NCBI GenBank assembly: GCA_034336665.1
Contig: CM067569.1
Span: 19,909,820-19,973,819 of the forward strand
DNA from: Luscinia megarhynchos
Taxonomy: Eukaryota > Chordata > Aves > Passeriformes > Turdidae
Length of the DNA stretch: 64,000 nucleotides
Direction: 5' to 3'
The notes under the pieces are model-generated. The model saw nothing but the letters and a program-made list of their open reading frames with translations. It did no database searches and was not told the origin of the DNA. Both the position numbers and the translations under genes were made by a program. Of this stretch, positions 11,944 to 26,000 are shown piece after piece. Every line of letters starts with the position of its first letter. Position 1 is the stretch's first letter.

Positions 11944-11961
11944 TTTTTTTTTTTTTTTTTC
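11944..11961. repeat. Poly-T tract
   Basis: An uninterrupted run of 18 T, followed by a C/T-rich stretch and AG. Confidence 0.9.
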
Positions 11962-14900
11962 CTTTTCAGGTTTTTTCTTGTTCTCTATTTAAATTGCACG
12001 TTACGTGTTCATAATGCAAAACTGCCTTGGTTGTCATTGGCGCTGCAGGCTATGGGTAAGAGGGGTGAGAAGGAAGTGTCAGCACTGTCCTTGGTGCAAG
12101 CTGCCATGGGCAGATTTGCAGTGTCACCCTACTGGAGTGAACTCCAAACATGCAAGCCAGGCATGAAGTGTTCTGGGATGCCCTGGGCATGGTTGAGCCT
12201 ACTGGAGTGTTGTCTTGGGAAACGTGGGAAATGACTCTTAGGCTAGGTTTAAGGAGTACAAGTTCCCTACAACAAGCAGCCCCATAACCTATATAGTGTC
12301 TCTGCTTGCTAAGAGAGCACTAGTGCCTGCACTGCTCCCCCATCCCGAGTTCTGCTGACATAAGCACTCTCAGGAGAAAATGTGCTGCTCCACCGGTTAA
12401 ACCGGCCTAATTCCATGGACTTCAGCTGTCCATAGGATAGTGGCCCCAAGCAGGTCACAGAGTGGTGCTACAAATGCCATGAGAAAGTGAGTGAGAGGGG
12501 AGCAGTCAGGGAAGGTCAGTCCAGTTGCCCCATTGCTCTGCAGCACCAGCTCTCCTGTGCCTCTGCAACACACTTCAGGCCAAGTATCAACTAAGGTGAA
12601 CCCACTTTTTGTTGTAGCAGTCTCTGGAGTTTGCTGTTTGGCACCAGCCACAATTTAAAGATAGGGTGTCTAACTAGCCCCTTTTCCCACCACGTTGCTC
12701 TTGTATTTAATCATTATTTGCTCCCAAATTTGTGTAATCCACGAAAAGGCATATTTTCTCCTAAGGCTGGGAGGATTTTGCTGCTCCCCTCTTGCTTCCC
12801 ACTGCAGTGAAATAGAGTTCTTTGTGGGCTGCATCTTATTTCCTTGAAACACTCCAGGCACTCACAGTGCACCCAGCACCTATTCCTCTTTTTCTGGGGA
12901 GCCAAAGAGTGTGGTTTGTTGTGTGGACAGAGCTGAGCTTTCCACACTCTTTGGGCTGGTGAGAAGGAAAGCTGTAGGTTCCCTTGGGGAAGGAGGTCCC
13001 TGTTTCCTGCACTGAGACAATGCTGTGTGCTTGGTGTGTGACATGCTGCCGTGCTCCCCTCTCAGCTCCCAGCTGCAGTGGGCAGACTTAAATTTTAGAG
13101 CAGCAGTAGAGTAGTTACAGATGCCCTAGCATGAATGCAATAGCACAGCAAAAGGAATTCTGGGGACAGAATTAGCCTCTCACCTTCAGCTCTGTTGCCA
13201 GTACACCATTGCACTCTCCTTTCTTTCTGCCTTTGAGCTCCATTGTTTTGCACACTGCTGAGCACACTCCTATAGTGCCTGGAGACTCTTTTTTTTAATA
13301 GCTAGTCTGGAGAAGGAAAAAAGCTATATTGCTGATGTTTGTAAATAGCTTCAGCCCAAAGTCTTCTGAAAAGTATCTAATTTGTAGTAAGCAAAGTGTA
13401 TGATAAATCAAAGTTCCTAAGGAGTCTCAAGCTGGCTCTTTCTAAGCTTGGTTTACCCCCTTGTGTTCAACAAATGCTTGAGGCCAACAGAAATGACTCT
13501 GTTACCAAATATAATAAATAAAACAACCCACTGACAGAAAGCTTTTGAACAAGAATAAAATATCCCCTGGAATGTGTACAAGACAAGTATGCTAGCCGTG
13601 GGCTAGGGCAAACACGTAATGAAAATGGCTGGCAATGAGCACAAGATTTCAATGCTCTAGGTACTCTCACAAGAGGGTGTGTTTGTGTGTATGAAACTGA
13701 TAATTAAATTGGAAATGCCCTGTGTTGACACAATATATGACAATGTTCAGAGTCTAGAGGGCTCCACAAAGCTGTAGCTAGTTGTTGCATGTGATTATTT
13801 TTGTCTACACTTGAAAAGTTTTAGTAGAATTACTGTGTTTGTTGTATTTTTTCAGCTCGGGGTTATTTGCTATATTAGCATCAAGATGTTTTACACTTTA
13901 ATAGCTTAGCACTGAATCAGAAAAGACCATTAGCATGCTTAGGACTTTTATACCAGTGTAAATGCATCTACCCAAAGGGAAATTTTACCATTTTGTGCTC
14001 ATATTATGAACAGCAGTGAAACCCTCCAGAAGGCAGACACCACCAATTCTCTCATCAAATCAGCTCACAGGCAAGAAACAAAAGTGATGATTTATTTTGG
14101 TGTCCAAGCTCAAAAAAAGTGCAGTAAAGGGAAACTGATTATTAATATGATTTTGTCTAAACCTAGTGAGCACCCTTGACATGGGAAAGATCATGTTCCC
14201 TGTGCATGTTGAACCCAATTGCTGCTGCAATACAACAAGGAAGGAAAGATGCTTCCATCTTGCAGCTTCATCTCTTGTCTGGCAGTGAGAGTATTGTCAG
14301 ATCTCACCACTTAACTGGGAATCTTGAGGAAGATTGACTCCTTTTCCCTAAATTCCAGCTTGTTAGTGAGGGGATTGGGGTGCTGGGTCTGAGCTATACA
14401 TTGCTGTCCTGGGGCAGAGTACAAGGATGGGAAGGAACCAGCCAGGCAGGGAAATGGACTTTTTTTTTCTGGGGCCACTGTGGCTTTTGGCCCACACTAC
14501 ACCCACACTACATCTGCCCTTTCCCTGCAGCTGCCAGTCCTTGTGCTGGGTCTCCTTCCCATTCACCCATGTACTGAGTGTAGGATGTGTTCTTCAAATC
14601 TTAACTGGGCAGGAAATTCCCTCTTGAGCTGCAGAGGATGTAACAGGAAGAGAAAAAAGCTCTTAGTCAGCATCAGCTTAGTTTTTGATGGATGCATCAA
14701 TTTCCTCAGTCATGAGAAAACTCTCCACCCAAAGAAGTCCACAAGTGTGGAAAGCTGTTGTGTCTTTGGATCCCCTGGGAGTACAGCTGCATCCTATGTT
14801 TCTTGTCATCTCTGTCAACCTGGAGCTTGTGGGAAGCATCTTCAGAGCAGAGGGTACTTCTGTACTGCAGAGAAGTCAGGCACGAGCTCACAGGGAGCTG

Positions 14901-17384
14901 CTCACACCAAGGAGGGTGGCTGAGGGAGATTTGGTGAGGACTGTTTGTACTACAATCCCTAAGTTAAGTGCCTGGAAAGCAAGAGATATACATTTAGTGG
15001 TGACTCCAAAGACTGTGTTGTTTGGGCCATTGTTTTGCTCCCTTGTGCCCCAGTTACTACTGTGCAATCCCAGATCTTCCATGGAATGACTGCTAGAGTG
15101 TCCACTGAGATGCTCTGCAGCTGCAAAGGAGGAGGCCTGTCAAATGTGAGCCTTGTTTCAAAAAACTCCCCAGGAGCCAAAATATGCAGTATCAGGACAG
15201 ATCCCTGAGCAGGTGCAGCTCTGCATAGGTGAGCTCTCCCAGCTGGGAGAGGTGTTCCTCTGCTGTTTGGCTTTAGGCATGTACCACATGCAAATAACTT
15301 CATCTCCTTCTGCCACAGCTTGTCTGGGAGAACAGGATTTTTACAAGTAGTTCCAAGGCCCATCTTCTTTAAGTTGTGCAGCCCCCAAAGCACAGGATTT
15401 CTCATGGATGTAAAAAGTCTCTCCACCTGGCGTGAAGTATTCGTGGTGGCGAGAAACACATTCCAGTATCACTGTCACTGTGGTTTTCACACCGAAGCAC
15501 ACAATGAAATGACTGTCAACCTTTCATCATGCATACATATTAGACCTTGTTTTCTTCCCATTCCCTGACCCCTTAGTTAAAGGCTGGATCTGGACAGATT
15601 GCTTGATTACCTCCTGGTTTGTTTTGTACACCTGCAGCATGGCACAAAAGGACTCTGTGCAACGCAATCGCCTTCCTGACTTAAATATCTTTTCTTTTGC
15701 TTTGGTACAAGCAAGGTTTTGGCAAGTAGCATGCAGAGGGACATTGGGTATCTCTGTGACAGTGTGGGAAAAGGGAGTGGATTTAATGTTGTGTTATAGG
15801 GGTACTCCCCAGCAGCTGAGAAAGGGAAGGGAGGATATGTTCTGTGCTGCATCACCAGGGCTGGCTTGGACCTGTGCCCAGACTGTACTTTTTCCTTTTT
15901 CAGGTTTTAGCTACCTTTGCCCGATTGGCCATGCCAGCAGTGCAGTATTAATGTCATTTAAGTGAGGACTCACAGCATGAGGGTGTCAGGGCCAGCCTGG
16001 GGGTAGCATGGGGCTGTTGCCTTCCTGAGCCCAGTGCCAGGCAGGCTGTCAGTGGGCATGGCTCAGCCTGTGCTGCCTCAGCCAGCAGCCCCTCACCAGA
16101 GACAGGTCAAGGCAAAAAAAGAGGCGTGGGTTCAAAGAGGAATTGCATGATATATTGCATTCCTGTAAATGGAAGTTTCCAGAAGACTCCAGCTTCCTGT
16201 GAAATGGATCTCTTGCTAACTTAGTAGTGGTTTGCATGTGTACAGCTTGTCCAGGTGAAGGTTTGGGGTCATGAAAGAGGAAGTTGTTTCACTGCAGTGT
16301 ACTTATGGTGTAAAAAATAGCTTCTTGGGGTAGTGAGCAGCTCTTGACTCTGTTAGAGGTAATGAGTTAACTCTTGCAAATCTTATGTCTTGCTCCAGAC
16401 ACTTGTCATAATCTAAATATATTGCTGTCTTTGCTCTTCCTTCACTTAATTAACACTTATTAACACTTAATACTCAAAATGAGCAAACCCTGCCACCTCC
16501 TCTTCATTTTCTCTGCCTCTCTTAAGGATGCTGCTGCCCCAGGCAATTCCCCAAACACAGGGCAGGAAAAAAAGTTGCCACCTAGCTCGGCACCAGTTCT
16601 ACTTGTTGGTGTGTCCACCAGCCTTTTAAGAGCAGAGAAGGCTCAAATGCCTGGTGTGTTTGGATCCTGGAGCAGGTATGTGGTCCACACTCCACCCTGC
16701 TGTGAAAGGAGCTATGTGAGCCACACAGGAAGAAGCTGCCCAGAACTCTGCCCTGGGAAGTCAGGGCCAGTGGCTTGCCAGGCACATTATTTCCTTTGGT
16801 GCACAATGGAAGCACCTTTGTGCTCACTGTGCTGGGCTGAAGAGCTGACTTCAAAAGGTGTTAAAACAAGTGCTTCAACTCAGTCACCGGTCTCTAGAGC
16901 CAGGACAGTTCTCCTTGCTTTCCTGTGTACCACCTCAGGGTCCACACTTTTCTCAGCCAAGGAACAAGCTAGCATAGCTCATCAACACCTTCCAAAGGCA
17001 GGCTGAGCTGCATTGTACTGCACTGTGCTGGCTGCTTTCTGGCTTATGGCACAACCCAAACCCTCTGTTTTCCTTCTGTGGTGATTCAGGTTGGATGGTG
17101 GCAATGCAGGCACAGAGGGGGATCCCCAGCAGCAACTCCTTACCCCACAACACCTGCACCCCTCTCCACCAGTGGTTTTAGGTCAGGTGTCTGAGACAGT
17201 GTGCACCAAGTCTCAGCTAAGAGAGGAGATGCCTGGTTTGGGATGGGATGGGCAGCAGAGCAGTGGTGAGCACCTTGGGGCCATGCACTGTTGAGGCAGT
17301 CAAGTGTGAGTGGAGGAAGAGAGAAGAGTGATGTGGAGAGTAGCAGAAAAAGTAATAGAGGGGCTTAAGGACCAGTGGCAACAA

Positions 17385-17400
17385 GGAAGGAAGGAAGGAA
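17385..17400. repeat. GGAA microsatellite
   Basis: Four tandem GGAA units followed by further purine-rich sequence. Confidence 0.85.
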
Positions 17401-19980
17401 CCAAGAAAGCAAGCAAACAAGCTGAGCTGGGTGTGAGGGAGAAGGTGCCTCACTCTTCTGCTGGGACTTTGGTGTCCTGGGGGTGCCAGGGAGCTGCTTC
17501 TGTGGCCCTAACAAAGGACAAGTCATGATCAGGGTCACTCTGGAGGGGCAGGATACTTTCATGTTCTGCTTTGTCATTAAGAGACTTGTAAAATTAAATG
17601 GTAATCCAAGGGACCGTGACAAAAAAAGTTAGATGATATGAGGGAAGGGTCGAGGAGTTTTCCACCATGAAATTGTGTGAAAAGGTGATGAGGAGGAACT
17701 CAAGAGTGGTGTTGTTGACCTGGGCCTCCCTTTTCACTCTCTGAGGTATTAGCAGACCTGCAAAGCTCCAGCCAGGCCTGAGCTTGACCTGATTTTCTAT
17801 CCCCATCATGACTCTGCCCAATGCAGAAGAATGGGCACTCCCCACCCTCGCTTTATCTGTTGCTGGGAAGAAGCCAGGCTGGGCAAGGTCTGCGAGGCAT
17901 GTGCCAGCACTGTATCCTGGCCCAGAGATGGGGTGTGAGAGTATCCACAGCATCCCTCAGCCTCTTTGCTTTTAATGCCTGGAGAATCCCAGTGGCTCTG
18001 GAAGTGCTGCTTAAACATTGCAATTAACAGGGCTGAGGGTTTAGCAATCGCTGCTTCATTTACCTTGTTGCAAATGCTGCATCACTGTAAATGCTGCACT
18101 TAATGAGATCCTGGACAATTTGCATTGCTTTCACTCTGAGTATATGTGCACTCACCAGTAGACTGGATCTTTTTCCTGTGTAACAATTTAATTAGAACTG
18201 ATTAAAGTAAACATGTCCTGAATATTTGAATATGGTAGTAATACTGCATTATAAATGTCATTTTGATTAAATAATGGCTTCTTTGCTTGAACAGGATAAC
18301 CATCCACCTGAAACACAGGGGTGAAACTTTAGTTAATAATAAAACTCCCCACTAACTTCAATAGCGCTATATTTCACCTTAATTGCACTCATAATTGCAC
18401 CTCCACAGTTTGATTACAGAATTTACTGTTTCCTGCTTGGAGGGGGTACACATTGTTGTACACCTTCTAAAAAAAAGGTGGGAACAGAGGATTGTTGACA
18501 TGGAGTATGTGAGCCTGGATTTCCCCCATTCAGTGAAATGATGAAGCTCACTTGTCCCAGGATTCAACAGAAGCACTAAGAGTTGCCACATGGGATCTCA
18601 CTAAAAAAGGTACTGTAAGTGGTTGTCAGCTCTTGTGGATCTGGCTGCTCCAGTACTGGGGAGGAACAACTGAGGAAAGCAGGCTGACTGTTGGCAAATT
18701 TAAATGTACTGCATGGGACCCGACCTCCACTGGTAAAGTATAGAGGGGCTTCCCAGGCTGAAAAATGCTGGAAACAACTGTCCTTGATGAGCAGATAGGT
18801 TCAGTAGTCAAGGACTTGTCTGGATGACCTCAGGACATACTTTACAAATAGCATGTGTTTCCGAAAACCTGTTGTTTAAAAAATCTCTTGCTGAAGCCAA
18901 ATGAATGGTCTTTCATTTGTGTACAACTCTGATATCCAGTTTTGGGTGTGTATTTCCTCTGGACATCCCGGAGGATATCTGTGGCTCCACTGTTTGTGAA
19001 CTGAGGTTGGTAACGTGACTGTGAATCTTACATCACAGTCTGTGTATGACTGTGCAGCTCCAGGTGACTGCTGCTGTGTGTCCTCACCATCTGGCACCTC
19101 TTCATGCGACAGAATGGGCACAGGAGCTCAGATATGGCACCAGCACTGAGGTGCTCTCCCTCCTCAGCACATTGGTTCAGTGTTCTTTGCTTTTCATCTC
19201 CCTGGCTGAGAAAAGGTGATAAAAACCTGTTTCCTTTTTGTAAAGCTGCCTGAACATTAAAGTTAGGAGTCTGTATTAAACTGTTTCAATGAGCAGTAAG
19301 TGACCATGGCTTCCCAGAGTAACTAAAGCAAGTTTGTAACGAAGAGACATTTCTTCCCTTCCAAACCAGCCCTGAAGCAGAGCTCTTGTAGGTCCAGATG
19401 GGAAATGCCAGAGATATATTCATATTTCCTCTGTTCAGATCTGATCTAAGCTCACTGTAAAAAATTAAATACTACCGGGACTTTCAGAGGTTGGAACTTT
19501 AGTGATTTTTATCTTAGCAGTGCTATTTGTGCTTTTATCTATAAAATTCTACTTCTGTTTGTATGCTTGTTTAGTGTGGGATGACTGGAGATAGTCTGCT
19601 GTTTTACTGCAGACTTCCCTGCACTTACTAATTTAAGACTGCTGCTCAGACTGAAATTTCCAGGTTGGCTCATGATGAATCCGTTGTCTATATACAGCTC
19701 TTGGGAGATATTTCCGTATCCTGAAATAACAGGAGGTTTGTGACAGATCATTTCACGGCTTTGCGGTGTTCCACGACTCATGGGATTCAGGACAGATGTC
19801 ACCAGACTGCTGTACACCAGAACAGTCACTGCACAACTATTCTTTTTGAAAGCCAATACAATTGAACTGACACACAAGTTTCTGTGCCAAGTGAAAATAA
19901 TGGGCACATGTATTTTTTGTGGTTTTGGCTAAAGAGAGCTTTCTCTGGTACCTTCCCCAGAGTTCTTGGTAGTGCTCTTG

Positions 19981-20019
19981 AAAAAAAACCAAACCAAACC
20001 AAAACAAAACGAAAAAACC
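19981..20019. repeat. A-rich CAAA simple repeat
   Basis: An A8 run followed by CCAAA and CAAAA units, ending in another A-run. It could be the tail of a decayed retroposon read on the + strand; no body was recognised. Confidence 0.7.
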
Positions 20020-23000
20020 CTCTGACCTCCAGATGACCCAACTTTGAAACTTAGTGAATTAAAGTAGCACAATTTGCTTGCTCCCAAGATAGTTTCAATG
20101 TAAAGCAACATGCAAAGACACAACAAAGTATTGTCCCAAGTTTGCAAACTGAATCAGTCAAGTTCCAGTCTGCAAAATCTGCAGGGGCCAGCCTTACCTT
20201 TGCCCTGATAACCTGTGTTGTGCAGGCTGAGGAGGCAGCAGGAAACCAGGGAAGGGCTCATAAGAGCTGCAAAGCAGATTTCAGGTGAGCTTGGCTGCCA
20301 GGGAGGCACCAACCTAGAGTCTGACTTTTCAGCAAAGGCTCCACACCTAACTGTTTTGGGGATATTTAAAGTAATATTTTCAAAGCACACCATTAGAAAG
20401 AGCTCTCTTGGAAGAGCTGGCTTCTCATTTTAGTGCCCAAAAATGCAGGCTAACTTATTCTGAAGACCTAGTTCTGTTTGTGGCTGCTGAACTGTTTTAA
20501 AAGCCAAACCCTTTTTCATATAAACACCAAACTGCCTGATGTCAAGTCAGGTTTGCAAGATAAGATAAGAGTGCTTCAGTGATGAATAAGTGGAGGAGAT
20601 TTTATGGAAACTGAGTTATTGTAAATAGATAGCATCAAGAAGAAGGGGGGCATGTGTGGTGCTGTCGAGAGCAGAGGTGCATCGGGAGTGAATATATATT
20701 TTTTTAGAGCTGTGGCAGAAGACAGTGAGTGGGAGGTGAGGGTTCCCCCACCCCTCTCACTGCAGTGGCCAGGAACCCCATGGCACAGGTCTGAGCAAGG
20801 GCATCTGGAAGCGGGTGGACGGCAGCAGCACAGGCTCAGCGTCTCAGAGGCAAGCTCAGAGGGCGATGAGAGGAATGGAGGGAATGTGATAAGGCTGGGG
20901 GAGGATTCAGTAAGGGAATGAGCAGGGAAAAGGAGGGAGTGTGGGAAGCCAGGAGTGCCCCTTTCCACTGTCTCCCTGTTTGCCCATGCTGAGGTTTGGG
21001 ACCTTCAGCTGAAACAACAGGGAACTGCTGTACCAGGGGATGTCCCTGTTACTCCTGTGGATGAAGCAGATACCCTGACTAGTGTCCCTTCACCTATCCC
21101 TGAAGGCAGGAATGGGGGACAGGGTGCTGCCAGCAGTCACTCATCCTGGCCACCAGGAACCTCAGAAACAGCAAGACTTTGTTGTCATGTCCTTATATTT
21201 GTGGGTGACTTGGCCCAAGCAAAGAGGAAAGTCAGTGGAAATCCCAGAGCTGCTGTGGATATTCCTGTGAAGACAGAGCAGATCTGCAGGATCACACTGT
21301 AAAGGGTTTTTCTTGATGGAGATCTCTTGCTTTTTGAAAAGGTGGAACAGTGCAATTCCACAGCACAGAAAAAAGCTCAGTGGTTATGCTGGGAAGCTGT
21401 GAGCTGTGGCCAGGGTGTTCCTGAGTGCTGAGGGCAGAGCAGCCACAGCAGTGCACCCTCACTCCACATCAGATTTGGTGTAACGTTCCTGGCTCCAGCA
21501 CTAACCCAAGTGTCTGCACATTCTTATCAGCAAGACTTGCAGGTAGCATTACATGTTTGTCCACTTGGAATAGAAATATTCCTTAACTCTGAACATCCCT
21601 GGGCCTTCTCTTCATATACTAGTCTTTATTGGTGGACAAAAGATTGATATATTTATATTTAATCTTCCTGGCTATATACATTCTTGCCTGCAATGACTCA
21701 CAACCATCAGAATTCAGAAAAAGGCAATTGGAGAAAGTCCATCATGGCACATGTAGGCATGAGTTTGTTACTCACCTGCTATCCTAACACATGAGAGCTA
21801 ATGACCTGGCAATTTTGATATATGGATATAACCCAAGCCCTATACCTGAACAACTGAACATTTTCAGAGATTTAATATAGATTTGGATTGTGTAGCTCAT
21901 TAACACTTTGAGAAAGCTCTAGGAGAAAGAGAGGTAATCTTTAAAGCCATGGGTAGAGAAAGAGGGATATAAAAGACACAGCTAGACAAGGTAGACAGTT
22001 CTACTTAGTAATTGACTGGGGTTTTTTTAGGATATTCATTGTCATAGATATAAACTTCTATGGTTAATTGATCAATTTTAACTGCTGGTTTCTTGCAAGC
22101 CATCAGACTTGTAGCTGAAAGGAAAAGCAAAGGGTGGTGCTGACCTCCCAGAGTAAATCAGACTTCTCTTCTGGTACAGAAAATATTATGTGGAAAGAAT
22201 TGTGGTTAGCAAAAGATTTTGCAATGTCAGTAGTACTGAGAGGGAGGAGGAGGTGGAGCTCTCCATGAGTAATACAGGGTTTGGTACCAGCAGGTTTAAA
22301 TGTCTCAGATAAAATTTGTGATTTTGGTGAAGACCTAGGAACCCTGCTGTTTTCTCACGAAAAGAAAGGTATAGTATTCTTTCCTCTGTTACCAAGATGC
22401 TGGCCTCCTGCAAGGGAGAGCTTTACATCCCTGTCCTTGGTCCATCCCACATCCAGCAGACCAGCCTCCTGATTCTTACAGTCGTGCTTCCCAAACATCT
22501 TTTCCTGTGTTGAGTAGCACATCTTGGACAGCCTCTACCTTTTCAAAACCCCCTTTCCTCAGAACAGATGCTGACTTACCACCACTTACACACTAGCCTT
22601 GCTCTCCTGAAATGTCACACCTGTCTGAGAAGCAGGCAGCTGAATTCTGTACTGCAAGAAAGGGCTATGCAGATGGATTTCAGTGGCACATTTTGATTCA
22701 AATGATGTGCTGCTGAAAAATATGTGATTGGTGTGCTGTCAGTTTTGAGTTGGAGGAAAAAATGGCAAGGAGCATGAATTAATTAGTATTAAACCACACT
22801 TGGCAAACACTAACTCCTCCACAAGTATCTGTTGCTAGAGGGTATGAAAATATACCTGTTGAGTTGGATGGGTGAGATGCAGAGATAGTGCCAGGAAGCA
22901 GGAGTTACACCAAAACAGTGCAAAAAGCAGCATAATGTTGTTGGGTGAAAAATCATTTAAAGGCAAGTAGCAGTGTCCATAACTTACAGGCCCCTTTTCA

Positions 23001-26000
23001 CCTGGGCACTAAAGTCAGCCTGGTTGGCCTGTTCTAGGCAGGAAAATACAACTGTGATGCTGAATGTCTGAGAGCTCTGGGAAAAAATATCCCAGCGTAT
23101 GGAAGTGACAATATTTTTGTCCTACTGTTACACCAGAAGATCTCAATGTGTTTTGAAGCAGTTTTTAAGAAGTCTCCAAGGTTATTTCCACTTTTCTGTG
23201 GGGAATACAAAGTTCAGGTACCTGAGGCACAGGGAAGGGAGGGTAGTCAGGCAGTGTAGTAAACCTGCATGAACAGTTTCCTGTTTCCTTCTTTGGAAAC
23301 ATGATAATTAAAGCAAACATACAGAGAGCCTTTCCCTGGCATGGGATCTCAATAAACTACAACCAAGATACCTGCAATTTATTGCCTTGATTATGAGACA
23401 GTCATCTGAGTGTAAGAGTGAGTCTTGTACAAGAATGGATTTTTTTTTCCTGTATACCTCTTTCCACCATGTGAAAACTAGGGTTTCCACTACAAGGGAA
23501 AAAAAAAAAGTACTAGCATATCTGGCATTGGCAATAATTCCCTGGGCTTTCAGGTTAGTCTTTATCTTTTTGGAACCTCTTCCCTGCTTAATCATGTGGG
23601 TGTAATCAGTGTTCATACTCACATTCTCATGATTTTCAGGGGAAATGAAGTGTCACTTCAGCTTCTTTCCCCACAAACCTTTGCTTTTCTCACCACTACC
23701 CTAACAAACACTGAAATTAGACCATTAAACCTAAATTGATGTGTTTGGTATTACTGCAATAGTAAGTAAAGACAATTTCAACATAGCATTAAAATATGTC
23801 GCTGACATGACTTCTTATTTTGTTTGCTCATGGAAGGGAACTGTAATTTTCATTGTTGAAGTATTTTTTCATTGGATGGAAATAATTACAAGTGGAACAA
23901 AACAAAATGTTTGGATTAAATACAGGGCTGGTCTTGTTTTTGCCAGTAAATGGTTCATGTTTTCAATTATTTTCCCCCTCTCCCAGGGATAATATAATGG
24001 ATAGTTAGAGACCACCTTCCATCTCAGAAGATCCTAGATTCCACAGGGATCCCTTCCTTTACCACTGGAATTTTGGTACCCATGAAGCAAACACCAGTAA
24101 GTAATTTATTCCCATGGGGTACCACAGTGAAGGTGAGTCATCTGCTGCAGAGCAGGAGAATTTTCAGGAGACAAGACTCCAGTTCATAATTCATGCCAAA
24201 ACCAAGGGTTAACACTGAAGTGTCAGATCTGGCTAGCCCATGGCTGAGGAATGAAAACCAGCAGCTGTCTGAATTCCAGGGATGGTGCTGGGAATAGCTG
24301 CGACGAAACAAAGTCCCACCAACTTTGATCTTGGATCTCCTGCACAGGATTAAAGGCATAACTGAGTTTGGGCCTGAGGCACAGACATTTGGGGAAGCAG
24401 CAGGGGAAATTTGCTGTGTTTTCATGGGAGTTTAGTAAGCATATGAGGGTGAAGCAAAGATAATTCTCTTTTATCACCACAATCCATTTCTTTAAACTGT
24501 GAGTGCGCTTCGAAGCCCCAGTGAGATCACAGCAAGGATGTCAGCAGACTCACAGCACCCTCTGCATGGTGCTGCTTTGTTTGGGTTGAAGAGGTGATGT
24601 TTTGTCCTGGATCAACCTTGTAAATACGAATGGAGCAAGGCAAGATTTGTTTGTGCAAATCCAAGTATTTTCCCCATTCCCCACTTTTTCCGAAGTTTGA
24701 TGAGATTGGTTCATATAGCTGCCATTTCCCTGGGATATGAGCAGCTGCCAGAAACCCCTCTGGCTGCTGTCAGTCTGGCTTAGGACATCTTTGCAGGAGT
24801 GGCTCCAAGACAAGAGAGTGCAGTCCATCCAGATACAGCATTCGATCTCCACTATTGTCAGAGCAAGGAATCATATTTCCCTCACCCCTGCCCTCTAGGT
24901 AAAAAACGCAAATATTTCATACAGGTACCATAAGTCTGCTAGAGTTGTCTTCACAGTCTCTTTCTCCTCCCCAAACTGGAATGTGCCTAAGCTTCTTCTG
25001 GTCTGTTTATTCCTTTTTTCTAGCAGCCCTTGGGGAAGGTATCTAATACCTTTCCATAAACATTATTTATGGACTCAGAACACCAGAAACATGTCTCTAC
25101 AAACAGTCTGCACAACATGTCCTGAACCCTCCTACTGGCACCTCCTTATGTCAGTCCCCAGTGCTCAGATTTCTTTGTCTTTTTGCAAGCTAGATTTACT
25201 GATGTGGGGCTGTTTCCACACGAGCACTACTGTAGTGACTGAGAAGCTGCACTCATATGGCTTGCCCAGTAGTGGCCCAACTGTTTGTGGTTCCTGGTTA
25301 TTCCTGCTTAGGTCCCAGGGCCAATGTTTATTGTTTCTGGAAGAAAGAAGGGTCAGTGCTAGCCCTGCACAGCATCATAGGATGCACCACAGAGGGTGAG
25401 CTCCCTAATCTATAGTGGAGCACCTCTTACCCAGCACCACTCCCTCCTGCAATGTCTGTATTAATTATCTGTATGTGGGTGTTCTCCCCATGCTCCCAGC
25501 ACTAAGGTTAAAAAACAGCTTTGTACCAGAGAACCAGCTGCATGTACACTTTTCACCAAAACCACTTAAAAACTTTCCTTTGGAGGAAAATAATTTGCTT
25601 TGCTAGTATTTCTGCCCATTCAGGATCAAAACTATGGCACAAAATCTTCCGGAAGAAGCTTAATGGGTTTTGCCTCTAACCTAAAAGAAAGAGGAAAAGG
25701 CTGCTCTTTCATACTTTTATAGTGTTTCCCATTCCCTGTGAATCTGGAATTCTTTATAAATTACATAGATCTTGATCTCAATATAACAGTATTAAAGGAA
25801 ATACCTCACTTCCAGTCAAGAGTTCAAGACAAAATGGAAAACAGTGTGTTCAACTGAAACCATAGGGCAGGAGCTGATTGAGCAAGAATTTTGTCGGGGT
25901 GCAAACATCAATGACTCAATTATTCAGTGAGTACTACGTGACTCTTAATGACTGTAGTTGCAATAAAACTTCAGTTTTACATTTAAATCCAAGTGCAGCA